A stretch of DNA of 64,000 nucleotides from Gari tellinella (taxonomy: Eukaryota; Mollusca; Bivalvia; Cardiida; Psammobiidae): assembly GCA_922989275.2 (NCBI GenBank), contig OV277864.1, forward strand, positions 68,142,158-68,206,157. Direction: 5' to 3'. Positions 32,081 through 43,712 of the stretch are shown here, piece by piece (the first letter of the stretch is position 1; every line of letters starts with the position of its first letter). Under the pieces are notes generated by a model that was not told the origin of the DNA, searched no databases, and was given only the letters and a program-made list of their open reading frames with translations. The position numbers and the translations under genes are program-made.

Positions 32081-33037
32081 CACAGGGACCCGACACGATT
32101 GATTTTTGAGAGAAAAAATTGTCAAAAGGTATATATAGAGACAAGGGGTACAACTGATTGTTAGTACATGCTCACCCTATCTCGACAAAACCGGGCATAT
32201 CATAAATAATAATTGATAAAACGACACCCGTTTTGCACTTCTGTCTAGCTAATATAATACCCTTCCATAAAAACATAACATAAAACCAACTGTAAGCATG
32301 CACTTTCAAAAGTAATTGCATTTACTCACAGAAATCAACGACTTTTGGAAAACGGGACAGGTGTTCGTTCACAGCTGAAACCGCATTGACCACTACTGTG
32401 TGCTTGTATAGGCGGTAATATCGAACATGACAGTCATACAGTTCCATGGATATCCATTTTTACACCGATCAAAGCTGATTTATACTCAAACCATTGCAAT
32501 ACCAACAACAAATTTGCATGTTTTCATCGGCAGTAAAGCTCTTCTTGTACATGTAGGCTTTTTTGGTACGGCAATGATTTGAGAAGAAATCAGCTTTGAT
32601 CGGTGTCAAAGCTGTATATTTATGGAACTGTATGACTGTCATGCTCGATATTACCGCCTAAACAAGCGTACAGTAGTTGTCAATGACTGTAACACTCGAT
32701 TACCGCCTAAACAAGCATACAGTAGTGGTCAATGCTGTGTTAGCAGTGAACGAACACCTGTCCCGTTTTCCAAAAGTCGTTGATTTCTGTGAGTAAATGC
32801 AAATACTGTTGAAAGTGCATCCTTACAGTTGGTTTTATGTTATGTTTTTATGGATGGGTATTATATTAGCTAGACAGAAATGCAAAAAGGATGTCGTTTC
32901 ATCAATTATTATTCGTCATATGACCGCTTTTGTCGAGATAGGTTGAGAATATACTAACAATAAGTTGTACCCCTTGTCTCTATATATACCTTTTGAAAAA
33001 AAATTATCTCAAAAATCAATCGTGCCGGGTCCCTGTG
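32081..33037. mobile_element. 957 bp hAT-like foldback transposon with 8 bp target duplication
   Basis: It starts CACAGGGACCCGACACGATT and ends with the inverse (AATCGTGCCGGGTCCCTGTG). ATTCCTGA flanks both sides (32073-32080 and 33038-33045), an 8 bp duplication typical of hAT elements. The two arms of roughly 430 bp are complementary with modest divergence over nearly the whole length, leaving a short spacer near 32500-32580. The right arm has an extra 50 bp duplication (ATTACCGCCTAAACAAGC twice). No transposase is present. Confidence 0.9.
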
Positions 33038-33349
33038 ATTCCTGATACTGTACAATGGGAAAGTTGTTTACTCTTTTCTATTCAACTCCTTCTGCTCTAG
33101 GGACAAGTATACTCATCTTACAAACAGTGTTAATGTGAAGAGTACACTTGTGCTGTGCATACAGTACAGACTCAAATCAGAAGGTTCCTATGTCTGTAAT
33201 AATGTATGGTTTTGCCCAAATGCCTGTTAAAGAAATGATTATTCTTGTTTTATATAATTATATCTATATATGTAATACTTGTATTTCATAACTAAGAATT
33301 GTTTGTGTATATGAATGTTTGAGGAAATGGCCAAAGTCAGAATTTTCAC

Positions 33350-33743
33350 TTAACTATTTGCATGCTAGTGCTTGTGTCACAGTGGTTATCTTTGCAAACA
33401 GTTTGGATCCTGATGAGATGCCGCGTAATGCAGCGTCTCATCAGGATCCAAACTGTTTGACACTCTGACCCTGTTTTGAAAAGAAATTTTGAAAGTTCTA
33501 TTTTTAGAACAGTATCAGACTACAATTTGATTCAGACAGAAAAAAATACCACACATGCAAAGGGTTAATTATAGTGAAATCTTGCTTTTACCTCTCAGAA
33601 TGAATGCTAAGTTTGGAGTGTTTAACCCTTTACCCAATAGCCTGTTTCTAGTTTTGAAGACAGGTGACCATTTAAAGCAGGCTGAAAGTAAAGCAGGATG
33701 TGCCCTAAGGCTAGAAGCAGGCTATGGGGTAACAGGTTAATAG
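33350..33743. repeat. Family F-type palindrome, then internally deleted family A copy
   Basis: 33350-33568: TTAACTATTTGCATGCTAG to ACATGCAAAGGGTTAA with a hairpin GTTTGGATCCTGATGAGA. 33619-33743: family A with left arm and right terminus joined across a damaged core. Confidence 0.75.
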
Positions 33744-33854
33744 AAGTTTGTAGTTCATGAAAAATATGTGCAATAGACATGATATATGTCATATGTGTAT
33801 GAAATCTGCTTAGAGATGAATAAATATTTTAACATTGAGGAGCTTATTATTTAT

Positions 33855-34358
33855 TAACACATTCAACCCTAGCAACGAGTATAGTCGTCATTTACGAATA
33901 GTGCACCTGTGATGATTACACTTGTCCTATGCAAACAGTGTAGACCCTGATCAGAGGGCTCATTAAGGAGCCCTCTGATCAGGGTCTACACTGTTTGACA
34001 GTTTGAAAATATATTGTTAAAATAAACCACAAATAGTCAAAATGGACTAGACATATTTTGAAATTGGAATTTTCCATTAAAAGTTTCAGGGGTGAATGAG
34101 TTAACCCATTGAATCCTAATGATGTGTATACATCATTTAAAGTGTACCCATTAATAAAAATAAAATTGTCCTATGAAAACAGTGTAAATCCAGATAATAG
34201 GGATTCTACAACTCTCAGATCATGGTCTGCACTGCTTGTCATGATTTCAATATATTGTACAGACAACCATATATAGTCTAAAATCATTAATGGACTCTTA
34301 ATTCTGTGTAAACTTGAATTGTTCCATTGATTTTGAAGCTTCAGGGGTGAATGAGTTG
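33855..34358. repeat. Two family B MITEs joined at one TTAA
   Basis: The first (33855-34103) is well preserved with the hairpin CCCTGATCAGAGGGCTC at 33940-33990. The second (34100-34358) is more diverged and starts at the TTAA that ends the first. Confidence 0.8.
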
Positions 34359-34423
34359 CACGTGAAATAGTTCTCTAACAGGAAATATTAACCAATCTAA
34401 TCCTATTGTTTACTATTCAAGTA

Positions 34424-34732
34424 AACATTTTCCAACAGTATAGACCCTGATGAGACACTGTGTTATGTGGTGTCTCATCATGAGTCGGTACCGTTAGTAA
34501 ACATTTACCAACAGTATAGACCCTGATGAGACACTGTGTTATGTGGTGTCTCATCATGAGTCGGTACCGTTAGTAAACATTTACCAACAGTATAGACCCT
34601 GATGAGACACTGTGTTATGTGGCATCTCATCAGGGTCTGCACAGTTAGTAAACATTTTCCAACAGTATAGATCCTGATGAGAAATTGTGTTACATGGTGT
34701 CTCATCAGGATCTGCACCGTTTTCAAGTTCAA
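34424..34732. repeat. Four tandem ~76 bp hairpin units
   Basis: The segment TAGACCCTGATGAGACACTG starts at 34441, 34517 and 34593, and a variant at 34668. Each unit contains its own hairpin (CTGATGAGACAC ... GTGTCTCATCA). The first three units are almost identical, so the expansion is young. Confidence 0.85.
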
Positions 34733-35280
34733 AAGGAATGTTTGGCAGTATGGCCAAACACTGTAATGCGTTTAGATGACTTTTGTATACCTCGTATAAT
34801 GAAATCTTTCAGAAAGCACACAGGTCTTATCATTTCATTGTATCCGAGTTGCAAATGTCTTGAGCCTGATCAATTGTCAGTCTACCCGGCGTCTGATCAG
34901 ACTCTAAACTTTTTGCACTAGATACAAAGTAAAAGCGCATTTTGGGAAAGAAAATCATCTCCATTGAAAACAGAAGAGGGTATAAAGCAGAACTAGGATA
35001 TCAAAGATGCCATAAGATTTGTTTATTCAAGAAAAGCAGAGACCATTGTCCCTGACCGAGACAAGATTTATTCACACACACGCATGCACACAATGTATTT
35101 ATAGGTGTCGTGGTTTGAAAGTTTTGTACATGTTATGTGAAAAAACAATGATTTGTACTTTAGTTTCACTGGATACAGCAAAACATTAAAACATTCTCAG
35201 TACACTCTGTCACCACTGTCTTACACACGGACAAACTGGTCATCTAATAATACCCTTCTAAACTTTTAGTAAAAACAATC
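34733..35280. other. Intergenic stretch, no feature recognised
   Basis: A hairpin CTTGAGCCTGATCA...TGATCAGACTC lies at about 34858-34910. TTTATTCACACACACGCATG at 35068 would read as AATAAA on the minus strand, but nothing links it to a transcript. Confidence 0.3.
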
Positions 35281-35284
35281 AAAA

Positions 35285-35685
35285 CTTACTTAGCCCTTTC
35301 CTCCGTATAAGCTTCTTAGGATGCCTATACCTACTCCTTCATATAAAGACTACAACTGAAAATTCATTGCTTGCTTTTAATACAAATGGCAGCTTAAAGC
35401 AAATTGACAGTACAGCAGAAAGCTCCTTAAGGAGCTTTCTGCATTACTGTCATCTTGCTTTTAAGCTGCCACCTGTATTTATACCTACTCCGTCATATAA
35501 GAGTTACTAATGAATATTCATTGCTGATGCTAAATACTGGTGGCAGCTTAAAGCAAAATGACAGTAAAGAAGAAATCTCCTAAAGGAGCTTTCTACTTTA
35601 CTGTCATCTTGCTTTAAGCATACCACCTTCCATAAATGCTGTTGGATATGGGCAATTTGCACGTTTGGCTATAGAGGAAAGAGTT
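35285..35685. repeat. TTAA-type MITE with two palindromic cores
   Basis: Ends TTAGCCCTTTCCTCCGTATA and TATAGAGGAAAGAGTTAA. Two successive cores of the same kind lie at 35393-35466 and 35547-35620 (TTAAAGCAAAATGACAGTAA and inverse), separated by repeated CACCTGTATTTATACC-type sequence. Confidence 0.75.
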
Positions 35686-35729
35686 AAATATTCCTTGTCA
35701 TTCAATCCACTGAATTCCTGAACTGACAG

Positions 35730-36180
35730 CAGCGGTAATGTATATTAAAGTAGAATTGTTTGTTTAAACTTTGATATATTCTATATATTCACAGACAAAT
35801 ATAGTATCATTAGAATTGAACTCGCTCAACTCTTATCGATAGTAATGACAAATATAATTATTCTTTCAAGTACAGTCCAGTCTGATGAAAACTCACTTAA
35901 GTCCAACTGATCGATATTTTAAAGTTAAAACATAGCTTTGCTACGTTATAACTTTGAAGTACAGGCAAGATTGATTCAAGTGCTTTCAAGTTATCATAAT
36001 TCAACTAGAAAGATAGGTAAGTTTGATTTAAGTGTGTTCCAGTTATCACAATTCAACTAGAAATATAGGTAAGTTTGATTTAAGCAACTCATAGTAGACG
36101 CCAGATTGTATATGCAGATTAAAGATTTTCAACTACAATATTGGATGTCGTGTTTGTTTGCTAGCAAGCAAGAAAGTCTG
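35730..36180. other. Short direct repeats in intergenic DNA
   Basis: A unit of about 60 bp (AGGTAAGTTTGATTTAAGTG ... ATTCAACTAGAAA) is repeated at 35960-36083. Otherwise AT-rich, nothing else recognised. Confidence 0.45.
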
Positions 36181-36409
36181 ATCTGAGCCTAAAATGGTGA
36201 AAAAACTAAAACTAGCTTGCTATAAGATAAACATATACATTTAGCATAGGAAATTTGTCTTGAAAATATGAGTGGTAAGGGAAGTAATTTCGTGGGTACT
36301 AGAGAAATGCACAAGAGATTGTAGTGCCACAAATTATCAGAGAACACAGCGAAACACTTTTTTTTATTGAAATACGTTGTTTTCTGATACTCAAATATCT
36401 CTAATGATG

Positions 36410-37630
36410 ACTGCTTAATGCAGGACAAAAGTAAAGCAGAAAGCTCCTTAAGGAGCTTTCTGCTTTACATTTATCCTGCATTAAGCTGCCACTTTTATTC
36501 AAAACAGCTGATACAATCAAGCCCTATATGAAGTACAGACATACTAAGACAGGTGACTTCTTAACGCAGAACAAATATTAACATACTCTCTTTCTGCATT
36601 TAACTGCTATCCCTCTTAAAGACTTGTCCATTTCATCTTGTTTTAAATAGTCATTGAACAGAGAGGTGACTGTATTTACAAATAAACGCTAAAATCACAT
36701 ATCCACCATCCCATCTAGTCGGACACCTTTCACATTTATGCCTTGTCCATAAACGCCTACTACTTCACTCAAGCACTTTATCCTTATCATGATTCTAGTA
36801 TCATTCTAAGACCCATTTATTCTATGCAACAGTCCTACTGATTCAAACCCAACCTATCCACATTCAAAAACTACACGGAATACAGCAATTTTTCTTGAAG
36901 AATAGTGTTTTTCAATTGTACATTAGTCCATCTGATAAAATAAGCATATTGTTAGATACACTTGAACTGTACATACAGGAACTATGGAACCATAATATAC
37001 AAAATATTGGCTTGACTCACATATAAAACATAGCTGACCCGTGTCACCGAAAAATAACACGACCTTTCAGACATCGCAAACAGTGTGGACCAAGATATTT
37101 CAGCATGGCATCTGATCAGGGCGAAAAACTCCAGATATGCCGAATATTTCAAAGACTACAATCCTCATTTCTACCGAATCCTATGATGTGACTTCTAATT
37201 AGAATCGTAGCTTTGCGACGATTCTAATAAGTAGTCACAACATAGGAGTTAATAGAAACATAAAGCGGAACATGTCAATAATTGGTTTGCTCGTTATTAT
37301 CAGTAGCCCTGAGAATCTGCACTGTTTGCTGCAGTTGCAGACTACGGTATACGCTGTAGACGACTTAGAAGCAAGTGGCTGATCCAGATCGACAAGGTTT
37401 ATCTTGTATGAAAGTCCTTTTTTCCGTGACATGGGTCATTTTTTACAGTAACATATTTAATATATACATGTGAACAGTTTTTTGTTGTCATTTTCCACCA
37501 TAGTGCTTATCTACTACACCAATGGAATCTCTCCGATGACTGTAAATTGTTTTGGAGGTGCTGTGTTTTTAGATATTTCTAATAATGTTATTCTGATCCT
37601 TAATATACACATATAATTGGTCAACTACGT
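36410..37630. repeat. Core palindrome and family C MITE in otherwise plain sequence
   Basis: Core palindrome TTAATGCAGGACAAAAGTAA at 36415-36486 with a perfect centre. Family C copy about 37127-37315 around AATCGTAGCTTTGCGACGATT. The remainder shows no feature. Confidence 0.6.
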
Positions 37631-37649
37631 CTGACAGCGTATATTTCTT

Positions 37650-38110
37650 CAGTTAATCCCTTTCCTTAATAGAGTCCCCTTTTCAACCATTTACATATTC
37701 CCTTCCAGAGAAAGCTTAAACAATCTGCTACCATGGCCGTAAAAACAGAGGATAGCCTTTCCTTAATCGTGTCGGGTGACTTCTTAAAGCAGGCTGAAAG
37801 TAAAGCAGAAAGCTCCTTAACTCTTTCCTCCCTAAAACTTCAAATGGACAATCCCAGTTTCCATTTTAGTCTAGTCCACTTCTGACTTTTAAGGGTTGTT
37901 TTTGTCAATGTTTTGCATTATGACAAACAGTGAAGACCTAGATCAGAGGGCTCCGTAAGGAGCCCTCTGATCTGGGTATTCACTGTTTGCATAGGACAAT
38001 GTACTGTTCACATGTACACTGTTTGAAAAGCACGCCTATATGCGGGACTAGGGTTCAAAGAGTTAAGGAGCTTTCTGCTTTACTTCTAGCCTGCCTTAAG
38101 AAACCAACTT
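37650..38110. repeat. Core palindrome split at its central TTAA by a family B MITE
   Basis: Left arm TTAAAGCAGGCTGAAAGTAA...AAGCTCC (37785-37816), family B copy 37817-38066 with both TTAA, then right arm GGAGCTTTCTGCTTTACTTC...CTTAA (38067-38099). Confidence 0.9.
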
Positions 38111-38439
38111 ACTTATCCACTGAGAAAAAGCTGTCAAAGAAAGGTTTAAGATGTTATCATCGAAGGAGGGAGGATATTAGCATATCTAGTTACATCTATC
38201 ACTATAAAATGATTCTAACTTGTAACATTTATAATTTTTCTGTAACATTTACTCTTGGTACCCTTACACAGCCTTACTCGCATGTGCAATAACTGTATGT
38301 ATGACTGACTGACGTTGAATTCAAACATCAAATATAACTTGAACATCACTATATGCTGAATATCTCTTTTTTTCTACTGGGTCCTATTTGGAATAATCAA
38401 ATGCATGTAAAATGGCCATTCTCAACAAAAAGCTAATGA

Positions 38440-38867
38440 GCAATCTTTAAAATAGATGACAACTTAATGCTGAATACAGATAATGCTGAAAGCTCCGATA
38501 AGGGCTTTCTCCATTATTTTTATCCTGCATTAAGTAGTCCTCTGTGTAAAGATATCTTCAAGCTTCTTCATAGAGATGGTCACTAAACAAAGGTTTAAAT
38601 GTACTCTCATCTCTATTAACCCGTTACTCCATAGCCTGTTCCTAGTTTTGAAGACAGGTGATCACGTAAAGCAGATTGATAGTAAAGCAGAATGCGCCTT
38701 AAGGCGCATTCTGCTTAACTTTCAGTCTGCTTTAAGCTACCATCTGCAAGGATATAGGAAATATATCTTATGTTGCATATTCAATTCTGTATAAATTGGA
38801 ACTATTTTCTTCAGTGGGAGAATTAGTTAAATGCGTAAAAAGGTTTATCTATGGAGTAATGGGTTAA
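38440..38867. repeat. Core palindrome and complete family A MITE
   Basis: Palindrome 38463-38535; family A copy 38616-38867 with TTAA at both ends and core 38668-38735. Confidence 0.8.
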
Positions 38868-39724
38868 ACTCTTAACACATTTAATCATGGATGAAAGGGT
38901 GACACGTATTGCTACAGAAAAATATTGTGTATGCCACTGAAACATATTTACACAAAAGTAATGATAAAAACAAGCGGGGGCCAAATAACACCCACAAACT
39001 TCTCATTAGAATTCCGTCTACTACAGATCAAAGTCTCTAGACAGCCAAGTTGCTGAAAAACAATTCCAAATCTGAAAACAAACCCAGCTAACTGTGACGC
39101 ACGCTTTGTGAATATAATGGTATGTTATCACCCAGTAACGGTCTATCTAGAAGCATGAATGAGCGATATGCATTGTGAAGAAACAATGAAATCATGTATT
39201 CCCTTCACTACCAAGATTGGTCTCACTGGTATTTGTAAACTGTTTGGATCCAAATCCAGATTAGTAACTCGACTCTGATGAGGATCCAAACTGTTTGACA
39301 CTCTTTATGATGTTTATTTAGCCTAAAATTTAAATTGAATTTATTCCCGTGAACAAGAATTTGAAGAGTGAGCTGAATAACGAGTAATGTGACACTCAAA
39401 TATATCAAACAGTGAAGACATCTATCGGAGCTCTCGATATTTATTTCAGTTTTTGAATTAATCAACCTTATCTGGCAGCTTTGACTCGCAGTAAAATGCA
39501 TGACAAAAACATAAGGTTGGAACAAAGTTTCCAACATGAGGTGGCTCAAATGATTTCATTATTCCCAACAATGCACAAAACACAACTGAAAAAATAATTT
39601 ATGAAGACATTGTGTGAAAAAAATCATATTAAATATGTGAAGACTTCAAAACTTTGGCAAAGATAATGGTGCCAAAAGTTTCACCCCACAACGTATGGAA
39701 TAGATCTGAACTTGAAATGGACTA

Positions 39725-39935
39725 TAGTAAAACCTCTATATAACGATCACTAAATTACAGTAATTATTTTGTTTTCAATGAAGGTGACTGCTTACAGCAA
39801 GGTGAAGGTAAAACAGCAAGCTCCTTAAGGAGCTTGCTGTTTTTACCTTTACCTTGCCTTAAGCTGTCACCTGTCTTAAATACAATTGATTAGCCTTATT
39901 TAAGTGGTTGTAATAGAGGGGGTATAACTGTATTG
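39725..39935. repeat. Family D MITE (pogo-like ends)
   Basis: AGTAAAACCTCTATATAACG and its inverse GTTGTAATAGAGGGGGTATAACTG surround a core palindrome CAGCAAGGTGAAGGTAAAAC at 39795-39865. Ends of this kind are typical of pogo/Tigger-type MITEs with TA duplications. Confidence 0.7.
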
Positions 39936-40049
39936 TTTATTCGTGGGCAGATTGTTGATAAATAATGGAAGTTTGGAAACTCCCATCTTTTTAGGCAATT
40001 GACTGCAACAGCTTATTAAACATTTTTAATATAATTTAGTTTCATTATA

Positions 40050-40960
40050 GAGGGCTCCAGATCAGGTAAGTATTTCAAATACTAGCTTCTCTTGTCTCCA
40101 CAAAACCCTATGTTGTGACTACTCATTAGAATTGCCTCTTTGAGACGACTCTATGAGTAGTCAAAACAGTGGTTTGGTGCTTAGGAAAAAAGTTGAAAAT
40201 GTTCATTATACTAATTCTGATATGGAGCTCTGATTTAAAAGCTATACTCAGTGATAATGAAATGAGAAATCACATGGAAATATCTTCAGGTCCCTACAAT
40301 TGGGGCTACAATGGGTCGTGACATCGCATGTATACTTGACAAGAAACAAATTAAAAAGATACAGAACTCCAGATAACAAGAGTATTGCCAACACCAAAAT
40401 CTTTACATCTGCACCAAATCCTATGGTGTGACTACTCATTAGAATCGTCTCTTTGAGACGATTCTAATGAGTAGTCACAGCATAGGGTTTGGTAAAAAAT
40501 CACCATACTGGGTTTGAAGAAAACATTAAGGAGAAAATGTTGGACATTTTTTTAGTTTACTCTTTTTATCTGGAGCTCTGTATAGAAAGTGCCAAGATTC
40601 CACCATTGTCTCCCAAAAACTTCAAAAAAAATAATTTTGATCTGAAGTGACAGAAAAGAACAATTTATTAAACCACATCGCGCTGACATTTATAAAAACT
40701 ACATTGAACAATGGAACAGTCACAGTACAGACATTAGTTTGGCCACAAATTGAATACAGCATTGTAATATTTAATAACCCTTTATACTCATGTCTATGGA
40801 GGCTCACAGGGTGCTTAAGTCAAACTTCTGTTCCCCAACAACTCAAAGATACGCACAGCAAGGTCTGTTTAAGACAAGTTGTCACTTAATTTAGGACAAA
40901 AGAAATGCAGAAAGTTCCATAGGAGCTTTCTGCCTTTCTTTTGTTCTGCATTAAGGATAC
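40050..40960. repeat. Two family C MITEs and a core palindrome
   Basis: Family C copies at about 40055-40232 and 40365-40580, the second with a perfect centre AATCGTCTCTTTGAGACGATT at 40442-40462. A palindrome of TTTAGGACAAAAGAAATGCAG type lies at 40890-40955. Confidence 0.7.
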
Positions 40961-43020
40961 AACTTGTTTATAAACCTGTGTGTGAATCTTTTATTTGAAT
41001 GGTCAGGACACAGGTTTAACGGTACATGTTCATGAAATATTGGTCATCTATATGCACTGAAAATGACATCACAGATAAAAGTGGCAAGCTGTTTTCATAG
41101 CAAAAGCTCTGAATGGATATTCTCCTCTACCAAATATGTTAAAGCAAGAGTTGTTATCTGAAAAATATTTAAACCAATATCTGGTCACTATTCAAGAAGA
41201 AAAACTGGTGATCTCTTTAAACAGGTGACTGCTTAATGCAGTACAAAGTCTTACAGATACAGTTTGGTAATTTGTCCGTCCTGCATTAAACTGCTACCTG
41301 TCGCAAAAGACTATCAAGTCATCTTTTAAATGGTAACTCAAAGCCATATGAATAAATCAACTAACTTATAACAGTGTTTATAACAGCACCCATCATACGA
41401 AAGATTTTAATCTGTTGACGGGCAAGAGCCTTGCACCATCTTCACGAAATAAAGTAACAAGCAGCCATTTTCAAAGTTAAATTTTCAAATAAATCTTAAA
41501 GGCTGGAACACTTATTTTACTAATCGTTTAAAGCTGTAGACCCAGGTTAGAAAACCGTTGTTTGTGGCCTCTTTTCTGGGTCAACATTTCTTTCATACTA
41601 CTGCAACATAACATCAAACCTGGTTGAGGAAAATACCAAAGCAGTTGCTATAGAAACATATCTTTGCTCAAGTATTGGGTCCTGCTTATAACATCTTTAA
41701 TATACAATGCAGGCAAAGTTGCAGTATGCTCGATTCCTGATTTGTTTTGACTGAAGCACTTATATATATACATATATTGTAGTTTTCCCCCACTTTTTTC
41801 GCCAGCACTTGTTCTTCTTTTCCTGGTATACACCAATGGAGCACATAACATAAATCTCAAGCTTATAAACATCTGGCCCAAAGGTAACACAGCATTTGAG
41901 CTGAGTCTGAGATCATTCTCAAGCATTTGATTGGCCAGATTTGAGTGAAAGCTCAAATCTGACCAATCAAGTGCTTGCGAACGATCTCAGACTCAACTCA
42001 AACTCTTTATAACCTTGGGACCAGGTCATCTCATTTAAACTGTTTGAACTGGGCTTCAATTCTCATTCTCCATAGTCACTGATTTTACCCATTTATGCCA
42101 AGTGGAATCTTCCATACCTATATATATTGGATAATTCATTTAAAGGGGTGCCTGGTCTAATTTTTCATTTTCAATCTGATAGAAATTACTGTGAGCAAAC
42201 AGTGAAGACTCAGATCAGATGCCACATTATGTGACATATGATCTGAGTCTACACTGTTTGCCATTGTCTCATTAATGGGACGCCAGGCACAAATGGGATT
42301 GGAGAACTGTAGAACACTGCATAATACATGTATTTTCATTTTTCTGAAATAAACAGGAAGTGTATCATTTGCTATCATGTTAACAGCACTTATGTATGCA
42401 TAGACAGCACATACTATACTGAGTATCAGCCTTAATAATGCCACCAACAGGTTATCATTGGGAATCTGTCGAGTCTTAGATAAAACAGGAAGTTAATAAA
42501 AACAAAATAATATAGCCAAACCATGGCACAAAATATACTCTCCTTAATTTAAACAGAAAAATAAACAAATTACAAAAAAATCCCTTAAATGCAACATTTG
42601 GCAGAAATGTGAGAGAAAAAAAGAAACTTAAAATAAATTATTTGTATCTAGTCTGTTTATTGCTTGAGCTAAAAATAATTCGTTTTACTTCAACCAAAAA
42701 TAAATCCCCTAGAACATGCATTGAACTTTATCAAATTAATCCCATACTAAAGTTACAAAACAAAACTTGAAATATAAGTCAATGTTTCCTTCATGCATAT
42801 AAACTTGAACATTAATTCCTGTTTAAACTTGTGTCAACAGTGCAGACCCTGATCAGAGGGTTTCCTTAGGATTTCTCTGATCTGCGTCTTCACTGTTTGC
42901 AAAGGACAAATATACTCTTCACATGTACACTGTTTGTAAGGGACACGTATACTCTTCACAGGTACACTTTTTGTAAGGGATGAGTATACTCATCGCTAGG
43001 GTTCTACAGGTTAAGTAAAG
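40961..43020. other. Intergenic region with scattered palindromes
   Basis: Hairpin CAAATCTGACCAATCAA...TTGATTGGCCAGATTTG near 41870-42030 (inverted arms of a GGCCCAAAGGT element). Hairpin GACTCAGATCAGATGCCAC at 42197-42262. Family B-like copy about 42835-43015. No exon found. Confidence 0.45.
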
Positions 43021-43301
43021 AAGCATGGAGATTTCTAAAGGCAGGTGACTGCTTAATGCAAGATAAATATAATGACAAACTCCTTCTGCATTACTTTCAT
43101 CTTGGAAGCTTTATATAGATGTGACAGCTAATGCCGGACAAAAGAAATGCAAAGAGCTCCTTCAGGAGCTTTCTGCATTACATGAACTTTCATCCTGCAT
43201 GAATCCGCCACTTGTCTTTAAAGATTCCCATTTTTCCTATTTCGCATGTTGTTCAAAAAAGGGATCGCTATACTTTCTAAAACTAGTAAAATTAACAGAG
43301 C

Positions 43302-43466
43302 TCCAGATAAGAGGTACACCATTTTCTCCTTTAGTTCTCAATAGAACTCTATATTGTGACTACGCATTAGAATCATCTCTTCGAGATGATTCTAATGCGT
43401 AATCACAACATAGGCCTCTGTGGAAACAAGGTTTTAAGAATTGAAATACTCGTCTTATCTGGGGCT
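43302..43466. repeat. Family C MITE just downstream of CSNK1G exon B
   Basis: GAGCTCCAGATAAGAGG to CTTATCTGGGGCTATA with the palindrome AATCATCTCTTCGAGATGATT at 43370-43390. It starts about 50 nt past the TAA at 43517 on the minus strand, so it would be inside the 3' UTR of that form. Confidence 0.75.
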
Positions 43467-43516
43467 ATAAATAAACATTGCTGCTGAGGAGAAATAAACA
43501 TCTGGCGCCCAAAGTG

Positions 43517-43651
43517 TTATAGGAATGTCTGATTGGTGAATCCAATGTTGGCAAGCCGGGAGCCAAACACTGACGCTGTGGGTGGTGAGGTGTCGTCCTC
43601 CGGTGAAAGGTTCAAGGGTGCTGTATCCAAGTCATGGCCAAACCCTAAACG
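43517..43651 (-). other. Open frame continuing past the TGA of CSNK1G last exon B
   Basis: In the same frame as exon B, 44 sense codons follow the TGA (next base C) and end at TAA 43519-43517. The product would contain FGHDLDTAPLNLSPEDDTSP and FGSRLANIGFTNQTFL. By hand count it is about 53% GC, far above the surrounding repeats, which suggests coding selection. It could be a readthrough extension, or the end of another isoform spliced at TTTAG|GG (would need a phase 1 donor). Confidence 0.5.
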
Positions 43652-43712
43652 TCATTTTCTTCGCTTATCTTTGTGCCGTGGCCGCTTTACTGTGCGTCGG
43701 AAACAGCAGCAT
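43652..43712 (-). CDS. CSNK1G: CSNK1G alternative last exon B (palmitoylation/basic tail)
   Basis: After the split lysine it encodes [19 protein letters not shown] and TGA (43654-43652). The acceptor has a good pyrimidine tract (TTATTTTTCTCCTC). It is about 0.8 kb beyond exon A and encodes the same kind of tail with different sequence, so the two look mutually exclusive. An open frame continues for 44 codons past the TGA. Confidence 0.85.
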
